Source: Nostoc sp. 106C (GTDB lineage Bacteria > Cyanobacteriota > Cyanobacteriia > Cyanobacteriales > Nostocaceae). From it: a stretch of DNA of 47,258 nucleotides. A program made the translations under genes and the position numbers. Position 1 is the stretch's first letter. Every line of letters starts with the position of its first letter. Positions 26,228 to 34,564 of the stretch are shown here, piece after piece. Below the pieces are notes generated by a model, which saw only the letters and a list, made by a program, of their open reading frames with translations, was not told the origin of the DNA and did not search any database. The stretch spans positions 1 through 47,258 of the forward strand of contig NZ_MTAW01000014.1 of assembly GCF_002154725.1 (NCBI RefSeq), written 5' to 3'.

Positions 26228-27592
26228 TTACGCCAAAACCAATCTCTCATCTGCTTTTTTAGCAGCAAAACGATTACCTGGACGACGCAAACCAAGGTTT
26301 TCACGCAAGGTACTACCCTCGTATGCAGTACGGAAAAGTCCACGTTTCTGGAGGACAGGAACAACTAAATTAACGAACTCATCTAACCCTGTAGGCAGTA
26401 TCGGCGGCATGATATTAAAGCCATCTGCCGCACCGTTGTTGAACCATTCTTCTAGTTGATCGGCAATGGTTTCGGGAGTACCAAGTATGGTGCGATGCCC
26501 TCGTGCGGTAGCTAGAGAGAGGTACAACTGACGCAGTGTGAGAGTGCCACGAGTAGCCAGATCCTTAACTAATTTGAGACGGCTCTTGTTGGTGTTGGTG
26601 TCAGTTGGGAGTTCAGGAGCCAAATCATCTAGAGAATATTTCGACAGATCCACACCCTTGTAATAGTTCTTTAAAATGCCCCAAGCTACATCAGGATGGA
26701 TCAACGATTGCAGAAATTCGTACTTTTCTTGAGCTTCTTCCTCAGTGCGGCCAATGATGGGGAAAGCACCAGGCATAATTTTGAGGTCATCTGGAGAGCG
26801 TCCATATTTTGCCAACCGACCTTTAACGTCGGCATAAAATTCCTGTGCATCAGCTAAGGTTTGATTGGCAGTGAATATTACCTCGGCAGTGCGTGCGGCC
26901 AAATCCCGCCCAGCTTCCGAGGCTCCAGCCTGCACAATCACTGGGTAGCCTTGGGGCGGACGACCAACGTTTAAGGGGCCTTTAACAGAAAAATGTTTGC
27001 CTTTGTGGTTGAGTATGTGTAGTTTGTTTGTATCGAAATAAATCCCAGATTCTCTGTCACGGATGAAGGCATCATCGTCCCAACTATCCCACAGTCCTTT
27101 TACGACTTCCACAAACTCTTCAGCGCGTTCATAACGCTGGCTGTGTTCTGGGTGATGCTCAAGTCCGAAATTAGCTGCGGCATTATCATTGCCTGTGGTG
27201 ACTACATTCCAACCAGCTCGTCCTTTACTCAAGTGATCTAAGGAAGCAAACTTACGTGCAAGGGTGTAGGGTTCTTCGTATGTAGTCGAGGCGGTGGCTA
27301 TGAAGCCAATGTTTTGAGTTACTGAAGATAAAGCAGAGAAGAGGGTGACAGGCTCAAAATGGACAATTTTACCATTGCGACTCTGATGTTCAGGGGCGCT
27401 ACCCCAGACTCCTGGGCTATCTGCTAGAAAAACTGCATCAAATAAGCCGCGTTGAGCAGTCTGGGTAATTTCCTGATAATGCTCAAAATTCAACCCAGCA
27501 TCTATTTGTGAATCGGGGTGTCGCCATGCAGAGACATGATGTCCAGTGGCTTGAATAAATGCACCTAAACGAAACTTACGTGTTGTACTCAT
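26228..27592 (-). CDS. LLM-class flavin-dependent monooxygenase (NtaA/SnaA/DszA family), copy 1
   Basis: A 454-residue FMNH2-dependent oxygenase from ATG 27592; an upstream start at 27682 would add 30 residues of unrelated hydrophobic sequence. The family opening L-G-A-F-I-Q-A-T-G-H-H-V-S-A-W-R-H-P is followed by F-F/V-F-L-A-D-S and A-S-T-T-Y-E-E-P-Y-x-x-A-R-K-F-A-S-L-D. G-R-A-G-W-N-V-V-T and V-I-V-Q-A-G-A-S-E-A-G are also diagnostic. Known members oxidise nitrilotriacetate, dibenzothiophene sulfone, dimethyl sulfide or pristinamycin; the substrate here is unknown. They need reduced flavin from a separate reductase, and none is seen in the window. Two paralogues lie at 43.5-46.2 kb. Confidence 0.93.
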   Translation of the reverse strand: MSTTRKFRLGAFIQATGHHVSAWRHPDSQIDAGLNFEHYQEITQTAQRGLFDAVFLADSPGVWGSAPEHQSRNGKIVHFEPVTLFSALSSVTQNIGFIATASTTYEEPYTLARKFASLDHLSKGRAGWNVVTTGNDNAAANFGLEHHPEHSQRYERAEEFVEVVKGLWDSWDDDAFIRDRESGIYFDTNKLHILNHKGKHFSVKGPLNVGRPPQGYPVIVQAGASEAGRDLAARTAEVIFTANQTLADAQEFYADVKGRLAKYGRSPDDLKIMPGAFPIIGRTEEEAQEKYEFLQSLIHPDVAWGILKNYYKGVDLSKYSLDDLAPELPTDTNTNKSRLKLVKDLATRGTLTLRQLYLSLATARGHRTILGTPETIADQLEEWFNNGAADGFNIMPPILPTGLDEFVNLVVPVLQKRGLFRTAYEGSTLRENLGLRRPGNRFAAKKADERLVLA

Positions 27593-28229
27593 CTGCTTTT
27601 TTCTATTCTTAGTAGTGCGATCGCTAATGCAGCGTATAAGTAGAACGGTGTGGAAAAACAAAACTATGTTAAGAAAAATCAAGTAGGCTTAAACCCTCTT
27701 CCCTTCTGCCTCCTGCCTCATCCCAACGGTAAATCTTCACGCCGACCTACTCAGCAAATGGTTTTTCAGATAACATCAGTCATTATTTGACTGCTGCTAC
27801 AAAAGTTTGGCTCTTTCCTAACTGCTCAAAACTCATGTATTAACCCTGATAGCCTGACACATCTTGGTCAAACCCTCATGAATAGCACTTAAGTGACTTA
27901 TGAGAAGGTGAAAGTTTAAGCTTTCAACTGCTGACATATACCCAAAAAATACTTGTATTTGGATGGCAGATTTATAAAATCCTTTTACTGTAAAGCTTTG
28001 AGCTAATCGTGTCTGGCACTCAGGCATTCACCTAATTACTAGACACTTAAGATAAAGCTTAAACAATACATCCAAAAAAATATGTAATGGAAAACACAAG
28101 TATTATGATATACGAATTATTAGATTATCAAACATTAAATATTGCAAACTATTTAGGAGCGATAAAACGATGGTTTGAGATGTACTGCTCGTGGCGATCG
28201 CATCCTGCAATAAATTAGCATTCAAGAAT
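27593..28229. other. 637-bp intergenic region
   Basis: No supported gene; short frames here lack recognisable motifs. The region from about 28060 to 28190 is very AT-rich and could hold promoters for the deaminase gene. ACGGTAAATC near 27726 matches the left half of the dyad seen elsewhere, but the right half is missing. Confidence 0.4.
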
Positions 28230-28661
28230 ATGGACGATAAATTTATGCTGGCGGCTTTAGCTCAAAGCCGGAAAGCTTTACCAGAATGCTTACCCAACCC
28301 ACCAGTAGGTTGTGTCATCGTCCATTCTGGCGAGATAGTAGCCGTAGGATATACGCATTCGCCTGGAAAACATCATGCGGAAGCAGATGCACTCACTCAG
28401 ATTCAAGGTCAAGATTTACAGTTTTTGCAAATGTACGTCACTCTTGAACCTTGTTCTTTTCAAGGGCGTACACCTTCTTGTGCTTTGGCGATCGCAACAG
28501 ATCCGCGCATTCAAGAAATATATCTCTCGATAGTTGATCCAGATCCTCGCAATAACGGTAAAGGATTAGATATTCTCAAAGCAGCAGGGAAAACAGTTCA
28601 TGTCGGTTTATGTGCTGATGAAGTGACTGCTTTTCTTCAACAATATTTATTAAGGAGTTGA
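28230..28661 (+). CDS. standalone RibD-type deaminase domain protein
   Basis: A 143-residue zinc deaminase from ATG 28230 (M-D-D-K-F-M); the longer frame to GTG 28191 adds 13 residues and overlaps a HIP1 site. Zinc and catalytic residues are H49-A-E51 and the P-C75 ... C84 pair in E-P-C-S-F-Q-G-R-T-P-S-C-A, exactly the RibD pattern. N-P-P-V-G-C-V-I-V (23-31) is also typical. The reductase half of bifunctional RibD is missing, so it is either a pyrimidine deaminase of riboflavin synthesis working with a separate reductase, or a related cytosine/guanine-type deaminase. Convergent with the GFA gene. Confidence 0.82.
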   Translation: MDDKFMLAALAQSRKALPECLPNPPVGCVIVHSGEIVAVGYTHSPGKHHAEADALTQIQGQDLQFLQMYVTLEPCSFQGRTPSCALAIATDPRIQEIYLSIVDPDPRNNGKGLDILKAAGKTVHVGLCADEVTAFLQQYLLRS

Positions 28662-28698
28662 ATTACAGATGTAACCCATCCTGTCTGATCTAAGACAG

Positions 28699-29118
28699 TC
28701 ATACATGATAGCGATTTCGGGAAAACCCAGATAGAGCAGGATCAATATAAGCCCAAGATACTGCTGAATCAGTCCAGATTTGATCCATCGGCTTAACCCA
28801 CTCGGGATTGTCCAGACTTCCTGCTTTGAGCCAGACGAATTGCGGCTTTGCTGGCGCTCTCGTAAACAGGGGTGAACCGCACTCTGGGCAGAATTCGCGA
28901 GTGATTGTATTGCCACTGTCTCCTGTTTTTGTATAACTTTTAACTTGACCTGCTACGAGATGCAGCGCAGCTGATTGCAGACGAACCCCAACATTGAAAG
29001 CGCTACCCGTGGTCTTTCTACAATCTCGACAGTGGCAATAATTCGCCGTTCCTAGTTCTCCGTCATACTCGTATCGCACATAGCCACAAAGACACCCTCC
29101 TGTAACAAGTTCAGTCAT
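28699..29118 (-). CDS. GFA family (CENP-V/GFA) zinc-binding protein
   Basis: A 139-residue protein with the full cysteine set of the GFA fold: C9 and C11 (G-C-L-C-G), C28, C30 and C33 (C-H-C-R-D-C-R-K), and C77 and C80 (F-C-P-E-C-G-S-P-L-F). The namesake enzyme (Gfa) was linked to glutathione-formaldehyde adducts, but most members are of unknown role; a thiol-adduct function is only possible. Its start (ATG 29118) is divergent from the flavoprotein operon, with palindromes between them, so the two may be co-regulated. Confidence 0.9.
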   Translation of the reverse strand: MTELVTGGCLCGYVRYEYDGELGTANYCHCRDCRKTTGSAFNVGVRLQSAALHLVAGQVKSYTKTGDSGNTITREFCPECGSPLFTRAPAKPQFVWLKAGSLDNPEWVKPMDQIWTDSAVSWAYIDPALSGFSRNRYHV

Positions 29119-29179
29119 ACTCTCTCTACTGTGTTAGTTCACCAAGCTTAGAAACGTTCCAAGCAGCCAAATTTTTAGC

Positions 29180-29198
29180 AAACCTAATTATTAGGTTT
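29180..29198. promoter_or_regulatory. AAACCTAAT-T-ATTAGGTTT palindrome
   Basis: Perfect 9-bp arms (29180-29188 and 29190-29198) around one base, 62 bp upstream of the GFA start and 240 bp upstream of the flavoprotein start. Its position in a divergent promoter region suggests an operator for a dimeric regulator; which one is unknown. Confidence 0.4.
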
Positions 29199-29366
29199 AC
29201 ATAAATTTATGAAACCATATATTTTATTGTCTAAGGGCTTGAAATTTACCTATTGCCATGTAATACTCCTAAAGTAAACACCGTTAAATCGGTCAATAAA
29301 CAGTATTTTACAAATTTTGGAGCAAGTACTGTACGGCTAAATTATTCACATCCTTGTAATAGTCAT

Positions 29367-29385
29367 TCACAGATGACTTCTGTGA
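29367..29385. promoter_or_regulatory. TCACAGA-N5-TCTGTGA dyad with T-run
   Basis: TCACAGA (29367-29373) and TCTGTGA (29379-29385) are perfect complements, and T6 follows at about 29391-29396. It lies 52 bp before the flavoprotein start. It could be an operator or a leader hairpin (attenuator) of this operon. Confidence 0.35.
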
Positions 29386-29437
29386 GCTATGTTTTTTGTT
29401 TGGTTGCTAGTGCAAAGTAAGTGTTGCAAATAAAAGG

Positions 29438-31066
29438 GTGAAGCTCGTGAGCGCAAATCAATTAGCATCTCTTGCAGTATCTACCAACGATCTAGATTTG
29501 GAAACCGATGTCTTAGTGATTGGTGGTGGCCCTGCGGGTGCTTGGGCTGCTCATAATGCGGCGGCTAGTGGAGCTAGGGTTGTGTTAGTAGACAAAGGCT
29601 ACTGTGGTTCTAGTGGCGCAACAGCAGCAGGTGGTACTAGTGTCTGGTATGTCTCCAACGCAGAGCAACGGGAAACCGCAATGGCTAGCCGGGAAGCGCT
29701 AGGAGGATTTTTATCAGAGCGTTCTTGGATGCGACGAGTTTTGGCTCGGAGTCAAGAGAATCTGCATTGGTTAGGAAATTGGGGTTATCCTTTTCCTTCC
29801 GATCAACAAGGGCAACCCTATTATCGATCGCTTCAACAAGGTGCAGAATATATGCGCCTGATGCGGAAGCAAGTCAAGAAAGCCGGAGTGCAAATTCTCG
29901 ACCATAGCCCCGCCTTAGAATTGCTTGTGGATGACGAAGGTGCGGTTGCTGGGGCGAGGGGAATTCGCCGCCAAGCTGGTGGAAGCTGGCAAGTACGAGC
30001 TGGGGCGGTAGTGATTGCAACTGGTGGTTGTGCTTTCTTGAGTAAAGCCCTGGGCTGTAACGTCCTGACAGGAGACGGTTATTTAATGGCAGCAGAAGCC
30101 GGGGCACAACTGTCGGGAATGGAATTTTCTAACGCTTATGCTCTCACTCCAGCCTTTGCATCTGTAACAAAAGGCGCTTTCTATCGTTGGGCAACCTTTA
30201 CCTACGAAGACGGCACAGTAATTGAGGGTGCTGGCTCGCAACGAGGGCGCTCTGTGATTGCCAAAACATTACTAACTCAGCCAGTGTACTGTAGTCTACA
30301 CGAAACACCAGAGGAAGTACGAGCCTGGATGAGAACCATTCAGCATAATTTTTTCTTACCCTTTGATCGCAGTGGTATCGATCCCTTTACCCAACGTTTC
30401 CCGGTTACCCTCCGCCTAGAAGGAACAGTCAGAGGTACGGGCGGGATTCGGATTATAGATAATTCTTGCGCTACTTCCGTACCTGGACTTTATGCAGCTG
30501 GCGATGCGGCAACTAGAGAATTAATTTGTGGTGGCTTTACAGGCGGTGGTAGTTACAATGCTGCTTGGGCAATGTCTTCTGGATATTGGGCAGGGGAAGC
30601 AGCAGCAGAATATGCACGGAAATTAGGAACTAATGCACATCAACGACAAGTAAGTTCAATTGGACAGGCAGGAGTATCAAACAACGATCGCACTTTTGAG
30701 CCGCAAGAAGTGATTCGTGCTGTGCAAGCAGAAGTAATACCCTACGATCGCAATCTCTTCCGGACTGAACGCGGTTTGAACGATTCTCTGGAGCGCTTGC
30801 ATAGTGTCTGGAAAGAAGTCCGACATAGTAATGCCCCAACAGAAAACCAAGCATTACAAGCACGAGAAGCGGCGGCGATGGTAGCCACAGCTCGTTGGAT
30901 GTATACTTCAGCCCTAGCACGGAAAGAAACTCGCGGTATGCATAAGCACCAAGATTATCTTCAGGAAGATCCCAAACAACAATATCGCCTGATTAGTGGT
31001 GGCTTAGATACAGTCTGGGCAAAGCCTGAACAAGAAGTAATCAACAGGGAGTTAGTAGCACTGTGA
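29438..31066 (+). CDS. AprA/fumarate-reductase-like FAD flavoprotein, copy 1
   Basis: A 542-residue flavoprotein of the succinate dehydrogenase/fumarate reductase/adenylylsulfate reductase alpha group. The FAD fold starts with V-L-V-I-G-G-G-P-A-G (25-34) and D-K-G-Y-C-G-S-S-G-A. A second FAD segment is G-L-Y-A-A-G-D-A-A-T-R-E. The C-terminal capping motif E-T-R-G-M-H-K-H-Q-D corresponds to the family R-G-x-H-x-R-x-D. The start is GTG 29438, or GTG 29447 which has AGGGTG upstream. Its stop overlaps the ferredoxin start (GTGA), and a lipoprotein gene follows. The pairing with a two-cluster ferredoxin recalls AprAB, but APS reduction is only a hypothesis. Confidence 0.85.
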   Translation: MKLVSANQLASLAVSTNDLDLETDVLVIGGGPAGAWAAHNAAASGARVVLVDKGYCGSSGATAAGGTSVWYVSNAEQRETAMASREALGGFLSERSWMRRVLARSQENLHWLGNWGYPFPSDQQGQPYYRSLQQGAEYMRLMRKQVKKAGVQILDHSPALELLVDDEGAVAGARGIRRQAGGSWQVRAGAVVIATGGCAFLSKALGCNVLTGDGYLMAAEAGAQLSGMEFSNAYALTPAFASVTKGAFYRWATFTYEDGTVIEGAGSQRGRSVIAKTLLTQPVYCSLHETPEEVRAWMRTIQHNFFLPFDRSGIDPFTQRFPVTLRLEGTVRGTGGIRIIDNSCATSVPGLYAAGDAATRELICGGFTGGGSYNAAWAMSSGYWAGEAAAEYARKLGTNAHQRQVSSIGQAGVSNNDRTFEPQEVIRAVQAEVIPYDRNLFRTERGLNDSLERLHSVWKEVRHSNAPTENQALQAREAAAMVATARWMYTSALARKETRGMHKHQDYLQEDPKQQYRLISGGLDTVWAKPEQEVINRELVAL

Positions 31067-31488
31067 TTGAACTAGTCAGTGAATCTCGCTGCATCCAATG
31101 TAATCTTTGCGTTACAGCTTGTCCTACTAACGTTTTTGATGCAGTACCGGGACGTGCGCCCAAAATTGCCCGCCAAAGTGATTGTCAAACCTGCTATATG
31201 TGCGAACTTTACTGCCCAGTAGACGCATTGTACGTTAATCCCAACGCTGAGGAATCAGTACCAGTGGATGAAGAGACTTTGGTAGCAGCTGGGTTACTTG
31301 GTAGCTATCGGCAAAAAGTAGGTTGGGGAAGAGGACGGACACCAGCCGCTAAAAACGAGAAGTCTGCTTATTATTACCCAGCCATGCTGAACAACAGTAA
31401 TCTCGCTACCGATGCTCAGGGTAGAATTCTCCCTTGGGGAACGCAGTCATCTACAGAGAAGGCAGAAAACGTCAGCAATACACCTTGA
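31063..31488 (+). CDS. 2[4Fe-4S] ferredoxin (AprB-like partner)
   Basis: A 141-residue iron-sulfur protein. Cluster 1 ligands are C10, C13, C16 and C20 (C-I-Q-C-N-L-C-V-T-A-C-P); cluster 2 ligands are C41, C44, C47 and C51 (C-Q-T-C-Y-M-C-E-L-Y-C-P). The C-terminal 80-residue tail (R-Q-K-V-G-W-G-R-G-R-T-P, Y-Y-Y-P-A) extends well beyond a simple ferredoxin, as in AprB, where it wraps around the flavoprotein subunit. GTG 31063 overlaps the upstream stop by 4 nt, so the two proteins are translationally coupled and almost certainly form a complex. Cytoplasmic. Confidence 0.92.
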   Translation: MIELVSESRCIQCNLCVTACPTNVFDAVPGRAPKIARQSDCQTCYMCELYCPVDALYVNPNAEESVPVDEETLVAAGLLGSYRQKVGWGRGRTPAAKNEKSAYYYPAMLNNSNLATDAQGRILPWGTQSSTEKAENVSNTP

Positions 31489-31515
31489 AAATTAACTGTT
31501 ACACTATGTCAGTTT

Positions 31516-32547
31516 ATGAGTTTCCAAGTATTTGAGCGTAATTTTTGCGCTCGCCTTTTAGCTTCAGTTACATCTGTTGTTCTTTTACTCACCCTGACGA
31601 GTTGCGCTGCTGAACCGAAATCCGACGCCTCAGCCGCAACCAAAGCCAGTTCGACAGAGGTAAAAAAACTAGTTTTGAGGGTTGGCTTCATTAGCACTGA
31701 AAGTAAACTACCTATCGGGCCTGAAGGCTGGGCGATTGAAAAAGGGACATTGACTCCAGCACTCAAAAGCTTGGGTGTAACAGAAGTAAAATTCTTCCCT
31801 TTTAATGGTGGACCAGCACTCAACGAAGCCCTCGCAAGTAATCAACTAGATATGGGTTTGTATGGAGATACTCCAGCTTTAGTTGGTAGAGCCGCCGGAC
31901 TTAAAACCCGATTGATCAATCAGACACGGGTGGGTCAGAATGCCTGGTTAGTCACCAAGAAAAATGGCCCGCGTTCAGTGGCACAACTTAAGGGTGAGAA
32001 GATAGGAGTGGCTAAAGGTACTTATCCTCATCGGTATTTACTAGGGCTATTGGAAAAAGAGGGACTCGCCAAGGATGTGAAGGTAGTGCAAATTCCCTCT
32101 GCTGATGCGAAAGCCGCACTAGAAAGAGGGGATATAGCCGCTTATCCATTTGCGATGGGAACAGGGCCTACAGTAATTTCTCAAGGATTTGCTTCGATCG
32201 ATCAAGCCAAAGATCATCAAGGATTGGTAGGAACAGGGGTGAGTATTGTTACCGAAGAGTTTCTTTCTCAGCATCCAGATCTACCACAAAAGTGGAATCA
32301 AACTCGGCAGCAAGCTTTGCAAGAAATTAAAGCTAATCCTGAAGCATTTTATCAGTTTGCAGCTAAAGCCAGTGGTGATGGGCCATTGGCAGTGGTGAAA
32401 GAGTCTTATCCACTCAATCTTTATCCTAATGAGCCGTTCACACCAGAAGGGTTAAAACTTTTGAATTCAACTAAGCAGTTTTTAGCCGCTCAGAAATTGT
32501 TGAAGTCAGATTTTGAAATTAAAGATTGGCAAGTTTCAAGTCCTTAA
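31516..32547 (+). CDS. SsuA/TauA-like ABC substrate-binding lipoprotein
   Basis: A 343-residue periplasmic binding protein. The N-terminus is a lipoprotein signal: hydrophobic V-V-L-L-L-T-L-T-S-C with Cys30 as the lipidated residue. The mature part begins a type II periplasmic-binding fold of the aliphatic sulfonate/nitrate/taurine family (SsuA, NMT1/THI5-like), with L-R-V-G-F-I-S, N-E-A-L-A-S-N-Q-L-D-M-G and V-A-K-G-T-Y-P-H-R-Y-L-L. It starts 27 bp after the ferredoxin gene. No permease or ATPase gene is in the window, so it must use another locus's transporter or act as a sensor. The ligand is probably a small anionic or organosulfur compound (inference). Confidence 0.85.
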   Translation: MSFQVFERNFCARLLASVTSVVLLLTLTSCAAEPKSDASAATKASSTEVKKLVLRVGFISTESKLPIGPEGWAIEKGTLTPALKSLGVTEVKFFPFNGGPALNEALASNQLDMGLYGDTPALVGRAAGLKTRLINQTRVGQNAWLVTKKNGPRSVAQLKGEKIGVAKGTYPHRYLLGLLEKEGLAKDVKVVQIPSADAKAALERGDIAAYPFAMGTGPTVISQGFASIDQAKDHQGLVGTGVSIVTEEFLSQHPDLPQKWNQTRQQALQEIKANPEAFYQFAAKASGDGPLAVVKESYPLNLYPNEPFTPEGLKLLNSTKQFLAAQKLLKSDFEIKDWQVSSP

Positions 32548-32579
32548 ATTTCTGCTAAAAACTACTCTCGCTAACTTGT

Positions 32580-32619
32580 GGATAAAGGGAAAAGGGTGAT
32601 TTACCCTGACTCTTTATCC
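32580..32619 (+). terminator. hairpin after the lipoprotein gene
   Basis: GGATAAAG (32580-32587) pairs with CTTTATCC (32612-32619), and inside AGGGT (32593-32597) pairs with ACCCT (32603-32607). It follows the stop by 33 bp and separates the operon from the second flavoprotein. Confidence 0.5.
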
Positions 32620-32688
32620 CTTTCTCTAATTTTGGTTTTGTCTAACGCAGAGATGTAGAGAAGAATACATATATAAGGAGTAAAGTTT

Positions 32689-34318
32689 GTGAATAATCAT
32701 ATCCGTAAAGAGCCTGAAGACTATATTTCTAATCTCAATTTGATAGCAGATGTATTGGTAATCGGGGGTGGCCCGGCTGGAACTTGGGCAGCTTGGAGTG
32801 CAGCTAGTAGTGGCGCAAATGTGATTTTGGCTGATAAGGGTTACTGCGGTACGAGTGGTGCAGCCGCCGCTTCGGGGAATGGTGTGTGGTATGTGCCACC
32901 AGATCCCGAACAACGAGAAGCAGCAATGGCGAGTCGGGAGGCGATGGGAGGATTTCTGTGCGATCGCAATTGGATGACGCGTGTGTTGGATCGCACCTAT
33001 GACAATATCAATTCTCTTGCAGATTGGGGTTATCCTTTCCGCGTTGATGCTGATGGCACAGTCATTCGTCGCTCTTTACAAGGGCCGGACTATATGCGGT
33101 TTATGCGGAAAAAGATTAAGCAAGCAGGTGTCAAAATTTTAGACCATAGTCCGGCTTTAGAGTTGCTTGTCGATGCAGAAGGTGCTGTAGCTGGGGCTAA
33201 AGGCATCAATCGCCAATCTGGAGAACGCTGGACAGTCCAAGCCGGAGCAGTTGTAATTGCTACTGGTGGTTGTGCTTTCTTAAGTAAAGCCCTCGGTTGT
33301 AATGTGCTAACTGGAGATGGTTTGTTAATGGCGGCTGAAGCTGGTGCAGACTTCTCTGGTATGGAATTTTCTAATGCTTATGCGATTTCTCCCGCTTTTT
33401 CTTCAGTTACTAAGACTCGTTATTATGACTGGGCATCTTTTACCTATGAAGATGGTACGGTAATTGAAGGTGCAGGTTCTAAGCGCGGTCGTTCTGTGAT
33501 TGCCAAAACTTTGCTGACTCAGCCAGTTTATGCACGCCTCGACCAAAACATGGATGAGGAAACTAAAGCTTGGATGCGGTCTTCTCAGCCTAATTTCTTT
33601 GTGGTCTTTGATCGCGCTGGAATTGACCCCTTTACCCAACGCTTTCCCATCACTCTACGCTTAGAAGGAACTGTGCGCGGTACAGGTGGCATCAGAATTG
33701 CAGATTGATTACACCTGCGCTACCTCAGTAAATGGCCTCTATGCTGCGGGAGATGCGGCAACTAGAGAGTTAATTTGTGGTGGCTTTACAGGTGGAGGTA
33801 GTCACAACGCAGCTTGGGCAATGTCTTCTGGCTACTGGTCTGGACAATCGGCGGCTACTTACGCTTTGAGTTTGGGAGAGAAAGCAGCATTGCGGAGTGT
33901 TCGCGGTGTTGGTGAAGCTGGATTGCAAGGTGCAGGGAATAATCGCTTCTCACCAGAAGATGCGATCGCAGCTACCCAAGCTGAAGTCTTCCCCTACGAT
34001 CGCAATCTCTTCCGTACTGCAACAGGTTTAAGCGCATCCCTAGACAGACTCAATGACCTCTGGCAAGAAATCCGGAACAGCCAAACTCCGGCTGATATCC
34101 AAATTGTGCGATCGCGGGAAGCTGCGGCAATGGTTGCTACCGCTCGTTGGATGTACAACAGCGGTTTGCAACGCCAAGAAACCAGAGGAATGCATAAACG
34201 GGAAGATTATCCCCAGCAAGACCCCAATCAGCAATATCGAATACTAAGTGGTAGATTAGACAAGATTTGGGTCAAACCTGAGTCAGCAGTTGCAAAGCGG
34301 GAATTAGTTGCAGTCTAA
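32689..34318 (+). pseudogene. AprA/fumarate-reductase-like flavoprotein, copy 2, frameshifted
   Basis: A paralogue of the 29438 flavoprotein, with a good ribosome-binding site (AAGGAG at 32675-32680) before GTG 32689. The first frame runs 339 codons to G-G-I-R-I-A-D-stop at 33708. The rest of the protein (Y-T-C-A-T-S-V-N-G-L-Y-A-A-G-D) continues in another frame to 34318. At the break the sequence reads GATTGATT (33703-33710); removing one GATT restores A-D-Y-T-C-A-T-S-V and a single 541-residue protein collinear with copy 1. All FAD motifs are otherwise intact and the decay looks recent. It could be a true pseudogene, a reversible slippage site or a sequencing error. It has no own ferredoxin gene. 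Confidence 0.88.
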
Positions 34319-34345
34319 TCTTGTGGGATTGCTTACTAATCAAAT

Positions 34346-34410
34346 TCTCTCTGCGTCTCTGTGGTTAAATAAATAGCTTATAAACCACAGAGGCACAGAG
34401 AACACAGAGA
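34346..34410. repeat. imperfect inverted repeat after flavoprotein copy 2
   Basis: TCTGCGTCTCTGTGGTT pairs with AACCACAGAGGCACAGA around the spacer AAATAAATAGCTTATA, with two mismatches. This C-T-C-T-G-T-G-G-type repeat is dispersed in many cyanobacterial genomes and probably terminates transcription here. Confidence 0.45.
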
Positions 34411-34564
34411 TTAAGAGGTTATTTTACCTTGCACTCAACTACAAATTGCTAGAGAAAGTCTCTATGAGGCTAAATGTATTCACATAGGAACTCATAAACT
34501 GGCAGATAGTTAACTTAGGCAAACAAGTAGATTTTTCAATTTACAATCCAAAAAGGTATGACCT

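Noticed and set aside
27833-28027. 64-residue minus-strand frame between LLM copy 1 and the deaminase
   Set aside because: Composition is not protein-like and no motif was recognised; it fits a chance frame in intergenic DNA.
31063-31488. Ferredoxin as proof of true dissimilatory APS reductase
   Set aside because: Two-cluster ferredoxins pair with many flavoproteins; without alignment of AprA active-site residues, the claim of APS reduction is not supported.
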